Shown in pieces: positions 35,106-43,789 of a DNA stretch of 64,000 nucleotides; the first letter of the stretch is position 1; every line of letters begins with the position of its first letter. Below the pieces are notes generated by a model. It saw only the letters and a list, made by a program, of their open reading frames with translations, was not told where the DNA came from and made no database searches. The translations under genes and the position numbers were made by a program. The DNA comes from Bryobacterales bacterium. Its GTDB lineage: Bacteria > Acidobacteriota > Terriglobia > Bryobacterales > Bryobacteraceae. The DNA is taken from assembly GCA_016713735.1 (NCBI GenBank), contig JADJOP010000001.1, forward strand, positions 186,001 through 250,000, given 5' to 3'.

Positions 35106-37466
35106 ATGTCTCGAATCAGCCGGAATGCCGTTCTATTTTTGTCTCTTCTTCCCCTCGAGGCGATTTGCGCCCAACCTCTGCCTGCGCAAACGAAGCCCGC
35201 GGCCCCGGCGAGCGCCTTTGACCAGACCGTCAAACCGATGCTGAACCGGCGCTGTTTCGGCTGCCACAACGACCGCACAGCAGCCGGTGGACTCAACATT
35301 GCGCCGTTCACTCACCCCAGCTCCATCAACGAATATCGCGAGGCCTGGGACAAGATCGTCTCCAAGGTCCGTTCCGGCGAGATGCCACCCAAGGAAGCGC
35401 CGAAGCCGACACCCGAGCAGATTGCGACGTTCACGGCGTTCATGGAGGCTGAGTTTGAGAAGGCCGACCGGAAGGTGCAGCCCGACCCTGGCCGTGTGAC
35501 CGCGCGGCGTTTGAACCGCAACGAGTACTCGAATACGATCCGCGATCTGCTGGCCGTGGATTTCCGCGCCGAGAAGGACTTTCCCACCGACGATTCCGGC
35601 TACGGCTTCGACAACATCGGCGACGTGCTGACCATCTCGCCGATGCTGATGGATAAGTATGTCCGCGCCGCCGAACGCATCTCGGCGCGCGCGATCGGGG
35701 CCGACCCGCTGCCGAAGAAGCCGCTCGAGTTTGAGTTCAGCGGCAAGGGCCTGCCGCTGCGGCGCGTCGACCGCAGCACGGTCGAGTTGACCCACCAGGT
35801 GGATTGGGACGCCGAGTACAACATCATCGTTCAGCTTCCGGGCGAACGCGCCGCCGACGCCAAGCCGGTGGAGATGGCGTTCTGGATGGACGGCAAGCTG
35901 ATCCACAAGATGTGGGTGGAGACCAAGCCATCGAAGCTGGTGTACTTCAACCCGATGTCGGTGGAGGAGTTCAAGGTGACGCTGCCGGAAGGCGACCACG
36001 TCTTCCGCATGGCCTTTCTGAACGATGAGTTCGTGAAGACGCTGAGCGACAAGGAAGCGCGCGACCAGAAGAAGAACAAGTACATCGGGGCGGTGACGTT
36101 CCAAGGTCCGTTTGCGCTGCCGGGTGAGCGCGCCAGCCGCAAGAAGATTCTCATTTGCGATCCGAAGACGGGCAAGGCGTGCGTGGACAAGATCCTCTCC
36201 ACACTGGCGCGGCGGGCGTACCGGCGGCCGGTGACACGGCTTGAGGTGGCGCAACTGGCGAAGTTCGTCGACTTCGCCAAGGCTGACGGCCAGACGGTGG
36301 AGCAGGGCATCCAGCTTGCGATTCAGGCCATGCTCGTGTCGCCGAAGTTCCTGTTCCGCATGGAGCGCGACCCGAATCCGCTCGATGCCGGCAAGGTGCA
36401 TCCGATTTCCGATCTCGAGCTGGCCTCGCGGTTGAGCTACTTCCTGTGGAGTTCGATGCCTGACGACGATTTGCTTGCGCTCGCTGAGAAGAACCAGTTG
36501 CGCGAACCGGGCGTGCTCGACGCGCAGGTGAAACGCATGCTGGCCGATGCGCGCAGCGCCGCCTTTGCCGATAACTTCGCCGGGCAGTGGCTGGAGACGC
36601 GCAATCTCGACAGCGTGAAGCCGGACCCGGTGAAGTTCGCCGACTGGGGGCCGGACCTGCGCGAAGCGATGAAGATGGAGACGCGGCTGTTCTTTGAGAA
36701 CATTCTGCGCAACAACCGGCCGATGAGTGAGTTTCTCTCGGCCGACTACACCTATCTGAACGACCGGCTGGCGCGGCACTACGGCATCGCCGGCGTGGAC
36801 GGCCCCGAGTTCCGCCGCGTGCAACTGGCGACGGATCAGCGCGGCGGCATTACGAGCCATGCCAGCGTGCTTACCGTGTCGAGCTACCCGACGCGCACCT
36901 CGCCGGTGATTCGCGGCAAGTATGTGCTGTCGAACATTCTCGGTTCGCCTGCCCCGGAGCCGCCGCCCGACGTGCCGGCGCTCGATGAAGCGGCGGTGGG
37001 CAACAAGGGTTCGCTGCGCCAGCAATTGGAGCAGCACCGCACCAACCCCGTGTGCGCCTCGTGCCATTCGCGCATGGATGTGCTCGGCTTTGGGCTGGAG
37101 AACTACGACGCCATTGGACGCTGGCGGACGATGGATGGCAAGTTCCCGATCGACGTGAGTGGCACGCTGCCCAACGGCAAGTCGTTCACCACGCCGGCCG
37201 AGATGCGGAAGCTGCTCATCGACAATCTGCCGGACTTCACGCGCTGCATCACGGAAAAGATGCTCACCTACGCTCTGGGCCGCGGCCTGGAGCGGTATGA
37301 CCGCCGCACGGTGACGGGCATTGTGAAGGCAGTTGCGAACGACGATTATAAGTTTCAAACTCTTATCAGTGAAGTGGTTCGGAGCCTACCGTTCCAGAAC
37401 CGGCGGGGCGAGGTGTCCCGCAAGCAAGAGGGTGTGGCAAAGGGCAAGGAGATTGCTGCGCGATGA
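35106..37466 (+). CDS. DUF1592 multi-domain c-type cytochrome-associated protein
   Basis: A signal peptide (residues 1-27) is followed by a c-type heme motif C50-x2-C53-H54 (RRCFGCHND). The order then matches the Planctomycete/Acidobacteria family DUF1587 (about 110-175), DUF1595, DUF1592, DUF1588 with a second C650-x2-C653-H654 (VCASCHSRMDVLGFGLENYD) and DUF1585 at the end. The 786-aa protein is probably periplasmic. The family's biochemical role is unproven. Its stop overlaps the start of the DUF1552 gene (ATGA), so the two proteins are made together. Confidence 0.92.
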   Translation: MSRISRNAVLFLSLLPLEAICAQPLPAQTKPAAPASAFDQTVKPMLNRRCFGCHNDRTAAGGLNIAPFTHPSSINEYREAWDKIVSKVRSGEMPPKEAPKPTPEQIATFTAFMEAEFEKADRKVQPDPGRVTARRLNRNEYSNTIRDLLAVDFRAEKDFPTDDSGYGFDNIGDVLTISPMLMDKYVRAAERISARAIGADPLPKKPLEFEFSGKGLPLRRVDRSTVELTHQVDWDAEYNIIVQLPGERAADAKPVEMAFWMDGKLIHKMWVETKPSKLVYFNPMSVEEFKVTLPEGDHVFRMAFLNDEFVKTLSDKEARDQKKNKYIGAVTFQGPFALPGERASRKKILICDPKTGKACVDKILSTLARRAYRRPVTRLEVAQLAKFVDFAKADGQTVEQGIQLAIQAMLVSPKFLFRMERDPNPLDAGKVHPISDLELASRLSYFLWSSMPDDDLLALAEKNQLREPGVLDAQVKRMLADARSAAFADNFAGQWLETRNLDSVKPDPVKFADWGPDLREAMKMETRLFFENILRNNRPMSEFLSADYTYLNDRLARHYGIAGVDGPEFRRVQLATDQRGGITSHASVLTVSSYPTRTSPVIRGKYVLSNILGSPAPEPPPDVPALDEAAVGNKGSLRQQLEQHRTNPVCASCHSRMDVLGFGLENYDAIGRWRTMDGKFPIDVSGTLPNGKSFTTPAEMRKLLIDNLPDFTRCITEKMLTYALGRGLERYDRRTVTGIVKAVANDDYKFQTLISEVVRSLPFQNRRGEVSRKQEGVAKGKEIAAR

Positions 37467-38797
37467 TCACGAAAAAGGCGCTTCCCCGGAGAACGTTTTT
37501 GCGCGGCCTGGGGGCCGCGGTGGGCCTTCCGTTTCTGGATGCGATGACCCCGGCGTTGTCGGCGGCCACCAAGGCTCCGGTGCGCATGGGCTTCGTCTAT
37601 GTGCCCAACGGTATGGATGTGCGCAACTGGAACCTCGACTATGAGGGCCGGCTGACGAAGCTATCGCGCATCTTGGCGCCGCTAGAGCCGCACAAGGAAG
37701 ACATCCTGGTCACCTCGAACCTGACCCACAACAACGGCCGCGCCCTGCTCGACGGCGCGGGCGACCACGGGCGCTGCTGCGGCTCGTACCTCACGGGCGT
37801 GCAGCCGCGCAAGAGCGCGGTCGACATCCAGTGCGGCATCTCGATGGACCAGATTGTCGCCAACAAGGTCGGCAACCAGACGCGGTTCCCTTCGCTCGAA
37901 TTGGGCATGGAAGACGCGCGGCAGGCCGGCGACTGCGACTCCGGTTACTCCTGCGCTTACACGAACAACCTGGCGTGGCGCAGCGAGACGCAGCCGCTGC
38001 CGCCGATTCTCGATCCGCGCGCTCTGTTTGAGCGGCTGTTTGGCGCCGACGCCGGGCTGACGCCCGAAGAGAAGGCGCGGCGCAACAAGTACCGCCGCAG
38101 CATCCTCGATTTCGTGCAGGCCGACACGGCGAAGCTCAAGTCCACGCTGGGCCCCTCGGACAACCGCAAGCTGGATGAGTATCTCTCGTCGGTGCGCGAG
38201 ATCGAGCGGCAGATTGAGCGCGCCGAAAAGGACAACGCGCAGATCGACCCCGGCATGCCCAAGCCCTATGGCGTGCCCGCCGACTTCGCCGAACACTTCA
38301 AGCTGATGACCGACATGCTCACGGTCGCCCTGCAGAGCGACATGAGCCGCGTGTTCACCTTCCTGGTTACGCGCGAAGGCACCAGCCGCGCCTACCGTGA
38401 GATCGGCATCTCCGACGGCCACCACCCGCTGACGCACCACCAGAACAAGCCGGAGTTGATGGAGAAGGTGTCGCAGATCAACACCTACCATGTGAAGCAG
38501 TTCAGCGAATGGCTGGGGCGGTTGAAGAAGATCCAGGAAGGCGACTCGACGCTGCTCGACAACTCGATGATCGTCTACGGGGCCGGGCTCTGCGACGGCA
38601 ACCGGCACAACCACGAGGACCTGCCGACGCTTGTCGCCGGGCGCGCGGGCGGCTACATCAAGAGCGGCCGGCGGGTGGTGTACCGCAAGGAAACGCCGAT
38701 GTCGAACCTGTTCCTGACGATGATGGACCGCATGGGGGTACAGGTGGAGCACTTCGGTGACTCCACGGGCCCGCTGGGCGGCCTGTCGCTGAGCTAA
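37463..38797 (+). CDS. DUF1552 domain protein, Tat-exported
   Basis: A twin-arginine signal (PRRTFLRGLGAAVGLPFLD) heads a 444-aa DUF1552 protein. Typical blocks are RMGFVYVPNGMDVRNWN, RCCGSYLTGVQPRKS, SIDQI-like SMDQIVANKVGNQTRF and IGISDGHHPLTHHQNKPELM. Members are nearly always paired with DUF1592 genes and resemble the DUF1501/alkaline phosphatase-like fold. Translational coupling to the preceding gene supports a shared complex. Confidence 0.92.
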   Translation: MITKKALPRRTFLRGLGAAVGLPFLDAMTPALSAATKAPVRMGFVYVPNGMDVRNWNLDYEGRLTKLSRILAPLEPHKEDILVTSNLTHNNGRALLDGAGDHGRCCGSYLTGVQPRKSAVDIQCGISMDQIVANKVGNQTRFPSLELGMEDARQAGDCDSGYSCAYTNNLAWRSETQPLPPILDPRALFERLFGADAGLTPEEKARRNKYRRSILDFVQADTAKLKSTLGPSDNRKLDEYLSSVREIERQIERAEKDNAQIDPGMPKPYGVPADFAEHFKLMTDMLTVALQSDMSRVFTFLVTREGTSRAYREIGISDGHHPLTHHQNKPELMEKVSQINTYHVKQFSEWLGRLKKIQEGDSTLLDNSMIVYGAGLCDGNRHNHEDLPTLVAGRAGGYIKSGRRVVYRKETPMSNLFLTMMDRMGVQVEHFGDSTGPLGGLSLS

Positions 38798-38815
38798 CGC
38801 AACGGAAGCGCAACC

Positions 38816-39859
38816 ATGCAACAACAACCGAGGCCGCGCCCGCCGGTCGGCGTCATATTCGACTGCGACATGGGCAACAGCGTCGATGACGCGATCGCTC
38901 TGTCGGTTCTCTACGGCCTAGACGGCAAGGACGAGTGCCGCGTTGTTTCCATCAGCACGAGCAAGCCGAATCTGAAGTCGGCGGCGATGTGTGAGGTGAT
39001 TGGCCGCTTCTATTCCGGCGCTGTGAGTGGCGCCTTTGCCGCCGTGGGGCGTTCACTGCCCACGGGCATGGCCGTGAAGGGCGCGCTGCCGGAAGACACG
39101 AAGATTCTCGACGCGGTGTTGGGCAAGATGGGCGGCGATGGCAAGCCTGTTTACCAGCACGGCATCACCAGGATGGTGGATACCGCCGAAGCGGAGGCGC
39201 TGATCCGCAACGCTTTCACCTCGCAGTATGACCAGAACTGCGTGGTTGTGCTGGTCGGCCCGGCGACGAATTTTGACAAGATGTTGAGCCTGCCGCGGGT
39301 GAAGGACCTCATTCTGGCCAAGGTGCGCACGCTGGTGGTGATGGGCGGGCGCTATCCGTCGGGCGGTCCGGAATACAACATCAAGCTGGACATCGCGGCG
39401 GCGAAGAAATTGTTTGCCGAGTGGCCGGGCGAGATCATCGCTTCGGGCGAGGAACTGGGCGAGCAGATCGTGTTTCCGGCGGAGGCGATTGAATCGAAAT
39501 TCGCCTGGGCCGCGAACCACCCAACGGTGGATGCCTACCGCGCCGCGGAGCCGATGCCGTACAACGCCAGGTGTTGGGACGTGACCGCGGTGTTGCAGGC
39601 TGTACGCCCCAAGGAGCAATATTTCAAACTCTCCGAGCCTGGCCGCATCGAAGTGATGGACGACGGCCGCACGAAGTTCACGCCTTCAGCCGGTGGCAAG
39701 CATCGCTACATGATCTTCGATCCTGAAAAGAAGGCCGCCGTGATTGACGCCATGGTGGAGTTGGCGAGCGCGAAGCCCGTTGTGCGCCAGCGCCGCTTCC
39801 GCCCGCCCGTCGAGCAGAAGAAGGACGAGGCGAAGAAGGACGAGCAGAAGAAGAGTTGA
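38816..39859 (+). CDS. Nucleoside hydrolase-like protein
   Basis: The N-terminal FDCDMGNSVDDAIALSVLYG is the Asp-rich calcium site of the inosine-uridine preferring nucleoside hydrolase fold (DxDxxxxDD). VVVLVGPATNFDKMLSLP and VMGGRYPSGGPEYNIKLD (residues near 145 and 175) match the family. A lysine/aspartate-rich tail ends the 347-aa protein. No signal peptide. It follows DUF1552 by 18 nt and overlaps pdxH, suggesting one transcript. True substrate unknown. Confidence 0.82.
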   Translation: MQQQPRPRPPVGVIFDCDMGNSVDDAIALSVLYGLDGKDECRVVSISTSKPNLKSAAMCEVIGRFYSGAVSGAFAAVGRSLPTGMAVKGALPEDTKILDAVLGKMGGDGKPVYQHGITRMVDTAEAEALIRNAFTSQYDQNCVVVLVGPATNFDKMLSLPRVKDLILAKVRTLVVMGGRYPSGGPEYNIKLDIAAAKKLFAEWPGEIIASGEELGEQIVFPAEAIESKFAWAANHPTVDAYRAAEPMPYNARCWDVTAVLQAVRPKEQYFKLSEPGRIEVMDDGRTKFTPSAGGKHRYMIFDPEKKAAVIDAMVELASAKPVVRQRRFRPPVEQKKDEAKKDEQKKS

Positions 39860-40505
39860 ACGTGGATCCACGCGACGCGGTGGCAAAGGCGCGCATCAGT
39901 TACGAACAGGGCGAACTGGACGAGAAGCTGCTGAGCGAAGATCCGTTCGCGCAGTTTGAACTCTGGATGAAGGCTGCACTCGAGGCCGGGCTGCGTGAAC
40001 CGAACGCGATGACGCTGGCCACGGTGACAAGCGAAGGCCATCCAGCGGCACGCGTGGTGCTGTTGCGCGGATTCGACGAACGCGGCTTGTGCTTCTACAC
40101 CAACTACGACAGTGCCAAGGGCCGTGAACTGGCCGCCACTCCGTACGCGGCTCTCAGCTTCTATTGGGCGGAACTGGAGCGGCAGGTGCGCATTCTCGGT
40201 GCGGTTGAGCATTTGCCGCGAGAGGAGAGCGCCGCTTACTTCGCCACGCGGCCGCGCGGCCATCAACTGGGCGCCTGGGCCTCGAAGCAAAGCGAGGTTG
40301 TGGCTTCGCGCGAAGCGTTGGAGCAGGCGCTGGCCGCCGCCGAGGCGCGCTTCCCCGATGAGGTGCCGCTGCCGCCGTATTGGGGCGGTTACCGTGTGCT
40401 GCCCACGGAGTTTGAGTACTGGCAGGGCGATCGAACCGGCTGCACGATCGCATGCGCTATCGCCGCGAGGGTGCGGCGTGGGTGCGCGAACGATTGAGTC
40501 CATAG
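39856..40505 (+). CDS. pdxH: Pyridoxamine 5'-phosphate oxidase (frameshift near C-terminus)
   Basis: PdxH uses FMN to oxidise PNP/PMP to pyridoxal phosphate. MTLATVTSEGHPAARVVLLR, GLCFYTNYDSAKGRELA, FYWAELERQVRILG and WGGYRVLPTEFEYWQG are canonical. Directly after EYWQG the frame loses homology. In another frame the family C-terminus SNRLHDRMRYRREGAAWVRE and LSP follows, ending at a TAG at 40503-40505. A single base is missing near 40428. The start is TTG overlapping the previous stop, or GTG 6 nt later. A RidA gene follows 13 nt downstream. Confidence 0.9.
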
Positions 40506-40518
40506 TGGAGGAGCCCGC

Positions 40519-40902
40519 ATGAACGATCCCGTTGCCGTCACGATCCCCGGCTTGCCGCCCGCCAACGACACCTACTCGCAGGCGACCATCCTGGGCGATT
40601 TGATTTTCGTCTCGGGACAACTGGGCATCGATCCGTCGACAGGGCAACTGGCGGGAGAGGACATGGCGTCGCAGACGCGCCAGGCGATGCTCAACGTGCA
40701 GCGCATCCTGGAACACTGCGGCAGTTCGTTCACGAAGGTGGCCCGCTGCACTCTCTACCTCACCGACTACAACCGGCTCGGCGAGGCCAACGCCGTGTAC
40801 GCGCAGTTCTTCCCCACCTACAAGCCCGCCAAGACCGGCATCGGCATTTCGCAGTTGTGGGCGGGGGCTTTGATTGAGATTGAGGTGGTGGCGGGGCGCT
40901 GA
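40519..40902 (+). CDS. RidA family enamine/imine deaminase
   Basis: This 127-aa protein has the YjgF/RidA fold: FVSGQLGIDPSTGQLAGEDM, QTRQAMLNVQRILEHCGSSF, VARCTLYLTDYNRLGEANAV and ISQLWAGALIEIEVVAGR. The arginine that binds the substrate carboxylate in archetypal RidA (in the CTVFV/R region) is seen as R743-type context only and was not confirmed. RidA proteins hydrolyse reactive enamines released by PLP enzymes, so its place right after pdxH makes sense. Confidence 0.88.
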   Translation: MNDPVAVTIPGLPPANDTYSQATILGDLIFVSGQLGIDPSTGQLAGEDMASQTRQAMLNVQRILEHCGSSFTKVARCTLYLTDYNRLGEANAVYAQFFPTYKPAKTGIGISQLWAGALIEIEVVAGR

Positions 40903-40919
40903 CATCGGCGGCATTCAGC

Positions 40920-42107
40920 TTACCGCCACGTCACCGCTTTCCTCGTGATCCTGCCGATTTCCGGCGTGCCGAACTGCCGCATGGCGAGCCGGAGTTCGGC
41001 GTTCAGCAACTCCAGGACGCGATCCACGCCGGCCTGACCGAACGAGGCCAGGCCCCACAAATAGGGGCGGCCGATGCCCACGGCGCGGGCGCCCAGGGCG
41101 AGGGCTTTGAACACATCGGTACCGCGCCGCACGCCTCCGTCGATTAGCACGGGAAAGGCCGGGCCGACGGCGTCCACAATGTCCTTCAGCGCTTCAATCG
41201 TGCCCCGGCCGCTGGCCTCGGCGCGTCCGCCGTGGTTGGAGATGATGACGCCATCGGCGCCGTGCTCGCGCGCCAGCAGGGCGTCTTCGGGTGTCGTGAT
41301 TCCCTTGATGAGCAGCTTCATCTTGGAGAGCTTCTTCAGCCGCTCGATGGTGGTCCAGGTGTGGGGTGGATCGGGCGTTGCCATCTTGGACAGGTCGATG
41401 CCTTTGTACATGACGCGCCGCTCGAGCCGCGCCGGGCCTTCCTTGCCGTGGCAGGCTTCGCAAGGCCGCTTATCCATGCGCCGGTAGCGCGTGTAGGTCT
41501 CGGTGTTGCGGCCGCCCAGGGTATCGACGGTCCAGGCCATGATGGAGGTGCCGGCGTCTTCGACACGCTTAACCATCTTCTCGGTCATCTCCCAGCGCGG
41601 CGCGGCGTATAACTGGTACATCACCGGCTTGCCGCGTTCGCGGACCACGTCTTCGATCGCCGTGCTGGTGTTGGTGGAGAGCAGGATCTCGGTTTGCCGC
41701 GCCTTGGCGGCACGGGCCACGGCCAGTTCGCCTTCGGGATCGTACATGCGGTGTGAGGCAACGGGGCACAGGAAGATGGGCGTTTCAAAGGGCAGGCCGA
41801 ACAACTCGGTTTTCAGACTCACTTTGCTGAAATCGACGAGCCGCCGCGGCAGCAACTGGAAGCGTTGATAGCCTTCGCGGTTGGCGCGCAGGGTCTAGTC
41901 GTCATCGGTGCCGGTCATCATGAAGCCGAGGTGGGCCGGGGGCAACTTCTGTTTCGCCACCGCCTCGAAGTCCATCACGTTGAGCGCATCGGCGGGGCTG
42001 GCCAGCATGGCCGCGGCGTCCTGCCCCAGTGCCCCCGCGCTGAACGGACTGGCCGCAAGGTATCGCAGAAACCGCCGCCTGTTGTGTTCGTCAACCCTCT
42101 CTCGCAT
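40920..42107 (-). CDS. FMN-dependent alpha-hydroxy-acid oxidase/dehydrogenase (in-frame amber codon; CxxCH motif)
   Basis: The protein belongs to the lactate oxidase/glycolate oxidase family: YQLY (164-167), K268 (LLIKGITTPEDA), catalytic H292 and R295 (ISNHGGR), and GVRRGTDVFKALALGARAVGIGRP. A Tat-like N-terminus (RRRFLRYLAASPFSAG) suggests export. Codon 71 is TAG (41895-41897); the reading frame is the same on both sides and continues TLRANREGYQRFQLLPRRL, the normal family sequence, so GAG (Glu) probably became TAG. A CEACH motif (C216, C219, H220) in an insertion could bind c-type heme. As written the gene is interrupted. Confidence 0.85.
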
Positions 42108-42190
42108 CGCACAAGATCATACACCCGGAAACCGCTCCGACACGAGGAGTTCATCAGAATTTGATTCGCCATCTATACACTTCCATACTC

Positions 42191-43210
42191 ATGCGAACAA
42201 CCTTGTTGCTGCTTCTTTCCCTGTGCCCGTTGGCCGCACAGACCGACCCCGCCGTGCTCACGCGCCTGCTTGGCCAGTACAAGCCTGCGCCCGCGGCATT
42301 CTCATTTGCCGCCATCGGCGACCAGCAATACGGCGCCGAAGGCATCGCGAAGTGGCCGGCTTTGGCTGCCTCGATTAATGCTTCGGCCAGCCAGCTGCAG
42401 TTTGTCGTCCATGCGGGCGACATCAAGAGCGGCAGCACCGTATGCGACGACGCGATGTTCGCCAATCGTCTGGCCGCCTTCAATGCGCTCGAACTCCCGA
42501 TGATCCTCACGCCGGGCGACAACGAGTGGACCGACTGCCATCGCGCCAACAACGGCTCCTACGATTCGATCGAACGCCTTGCCTACCTCCGCGGCATCTT
42601 CTTCAACACCGAAGAGTCGCTCGGCAAACGCCGGATCCCGATGTTCCGCCAGAGCGAAGACCCTCGCTACCGCCTCTACCGCGAGAACGCGATCTGGACT
42701 CACGGCAACATCGTATTTGCTTCGCTCCACATCGTGGGCAGCAACAACAACCTGGGGCGCAACGCCGCCAACGACGCCGAGTATGCGGCGCGCAACCTTG
42801 CCAACCTCGACTGGATCCATACGGCATTCAGCCTTGCCCGCGATGGCGGATTTGCCGGCGTCGTCCTGATCATGCAAGCAAACCCCTCGTTCCCCCGAAT
42901 CGCTGATGGACCGCCGCTTGTTCCCGAGGCCGGCTTCGTCGATTCGATCTACGCCTTGGAAGCCGAGACGATCGCCTTCGGCAAACCGGTACTCCTCATC
43001 CACGGCGACAGCCACGTGTTCCGCATCGACAAGCCGCTGCCTGCCCGAAAGAGCGGCCGCGTGCTAGAGAACTTCACACGCCTGGAGGTGCCGGGCTCGA
43101 CTGACGTGCACTGGGTGCGCATTCACGTCAATCCCACCAAACCGCTCACGCTCTTCAGCTATGAGCATGAAGACGTGGAGGCGAACTTCGTGAAGCACCC
43201 TCTGCCCTAA
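42191..43210 (+). CDS. Exported metallophosphoesterase-like protein
   Basis: The ATG giving MRTTLLLLLSLCPLAAQ produces a signal peptide; an ATG 30 nt upstream is less likely. The calcineurin-type motifs FAAIGDQQYG, VVHAGDIKSG, LTPGDNEWTDC and LLIHGDSHVFR are in order, giving metal-binding Asp, His and Asn residues. The 339-aa mature protein is probably periplasmic. Substrate unknown. Confidence 0.83.
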   Translation: MRTTLLLLLSLCPLAAQTDPAVLTRLLGQYKPAPAAFSFAAIGDQQYGAEGIAKWPALAASINASASQLQFVVHAGDIKSGSTVCDDAMFANRLAAFNALELPMILTPGDNEWTDCHRANNGSYDSIERLAYLRGIFFNTEESLGKRRIPMFRQSEDPRYRLYRENAIWTHGNIVFASLHIVGSNNNLGRNAANDAEYAARNLANLDWIHTAFSLARDGGFAGVVLIMQANPSFPRIADGPPLVPEAGFVDSIYALEAETIAFGKPVLLIHGDSHVFRIDKPLPARKSGRVLENFTRLEVPGSTDVHWVRIHVNPTKPLTLFSYEHEDVEANFVKHPLP

Positions 43211-43218
43211 CACGTCGC

Positions 43219-43255
43219 GCCGGCTGGGCGCCGCCCACCTCCCCGTCCAGCCGGC
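43219..43255. terminator. Strong stem-loop after the phosphoesterase gene
   Basis: A perfect 9-bp inverted repeat (GCCGGCTGG / CCAGCCGGC) with a 19-nt GC-rich loop begins 9 nt after the phosphoesterase stop. No T tract follows, so it may be a non-canonical terminator or an mRNA-stabilising stem. Confidence 0.4.
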
Positions 43256-43321
43256 CGCCTCGACGCCCCCGCCCAGAACTCCCCGCAGCCATCTATAATG
43301 GTTGCGGGTTCCTTCCCGTTC

Positions 43322-43717
43322 ATGAGCAACATTCGCGTCCTGGTAGCCAAACCAGGTCTGGATGGACATGACCGCGGTGCCAAGATCATCGCCAGGGCCC
43401 TTCGCGACGCCGGAATGGAAGTGGTTTACACCGGCTTGCGGCAGTCCCCGGAGATGATCGTGAACGCGGCCATGCAGGAAGATGTCCAGGTGATCGGACT
43501 CTCGATTCTGTCGGGAGCGCACATGGCGATCGTGCCGCGCGTCTTGGGGTTGCTTCGCGAAAAGGGAATGGACGATGTCGCGGTGGTGGTTGGGGGAACG
43601 ATTCCTGACCGCGATGCCGCGGAGCTAAAGGAACAAGGGTGCGCCGCGGTGTTTCAACCCGGAGCCTCCCTGGATGAAATTACCGGCTTTGTCCGCTTGG
43701 CGGCGCGCGCCCGATAA
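43322..43717 (+). CDS. Stand-alone cobalamin (B12)-binding protein, methylmalonyl-CoA mutase small-domain type
   Basis: The DxHxxG cobalamin motif is LDGHDRG (D14, H16, G19), followed by GLSILSGAHM and VVVGGTIPD, the other B12-domain signatures. At 131 aa it is a free-standing version of the methylmalonyl-CoA mutase C-terminal domain (MutB/McmA2-like). The matching catalytic subunit is not in the window. I start at MSNIRVLVAKPG rather than 24 nt upstream. Confidence 0.9.
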   Translation: MSNIRVLVAKPGLDGHDRGAKIIARALRDAGMEVVYTGLRQSPEMIVNAAMQEDVQVIGLSILSGAHMAIVPRVLGLLREKGMDDVAVVVGGTIPDRDAAELKEQGCAAVFQPGASLDEITGFVRLAARAR

Positions 43718-43789
43718 GGACCCGCACCGCGGCTGGCCGGCCGCCAATGGGGTAATCCCGAAGGCCTGGGCTTTCGGAGAAAGAGTTCA

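Noticed and set aside
35133..37358. A 741-codon open frame antisense to the DUF1592 gene
   Set aside because: No homology and unbalanced composition; the sense strand has two CxxCH motifs and full domain order.
41895..41897. TAG as a recoded (sense) codon
   Set aside because: TAG is used as a normal stop in this window (for example rpsE, the sulfatase and pdxH), so genome-wide recoding is not supported.
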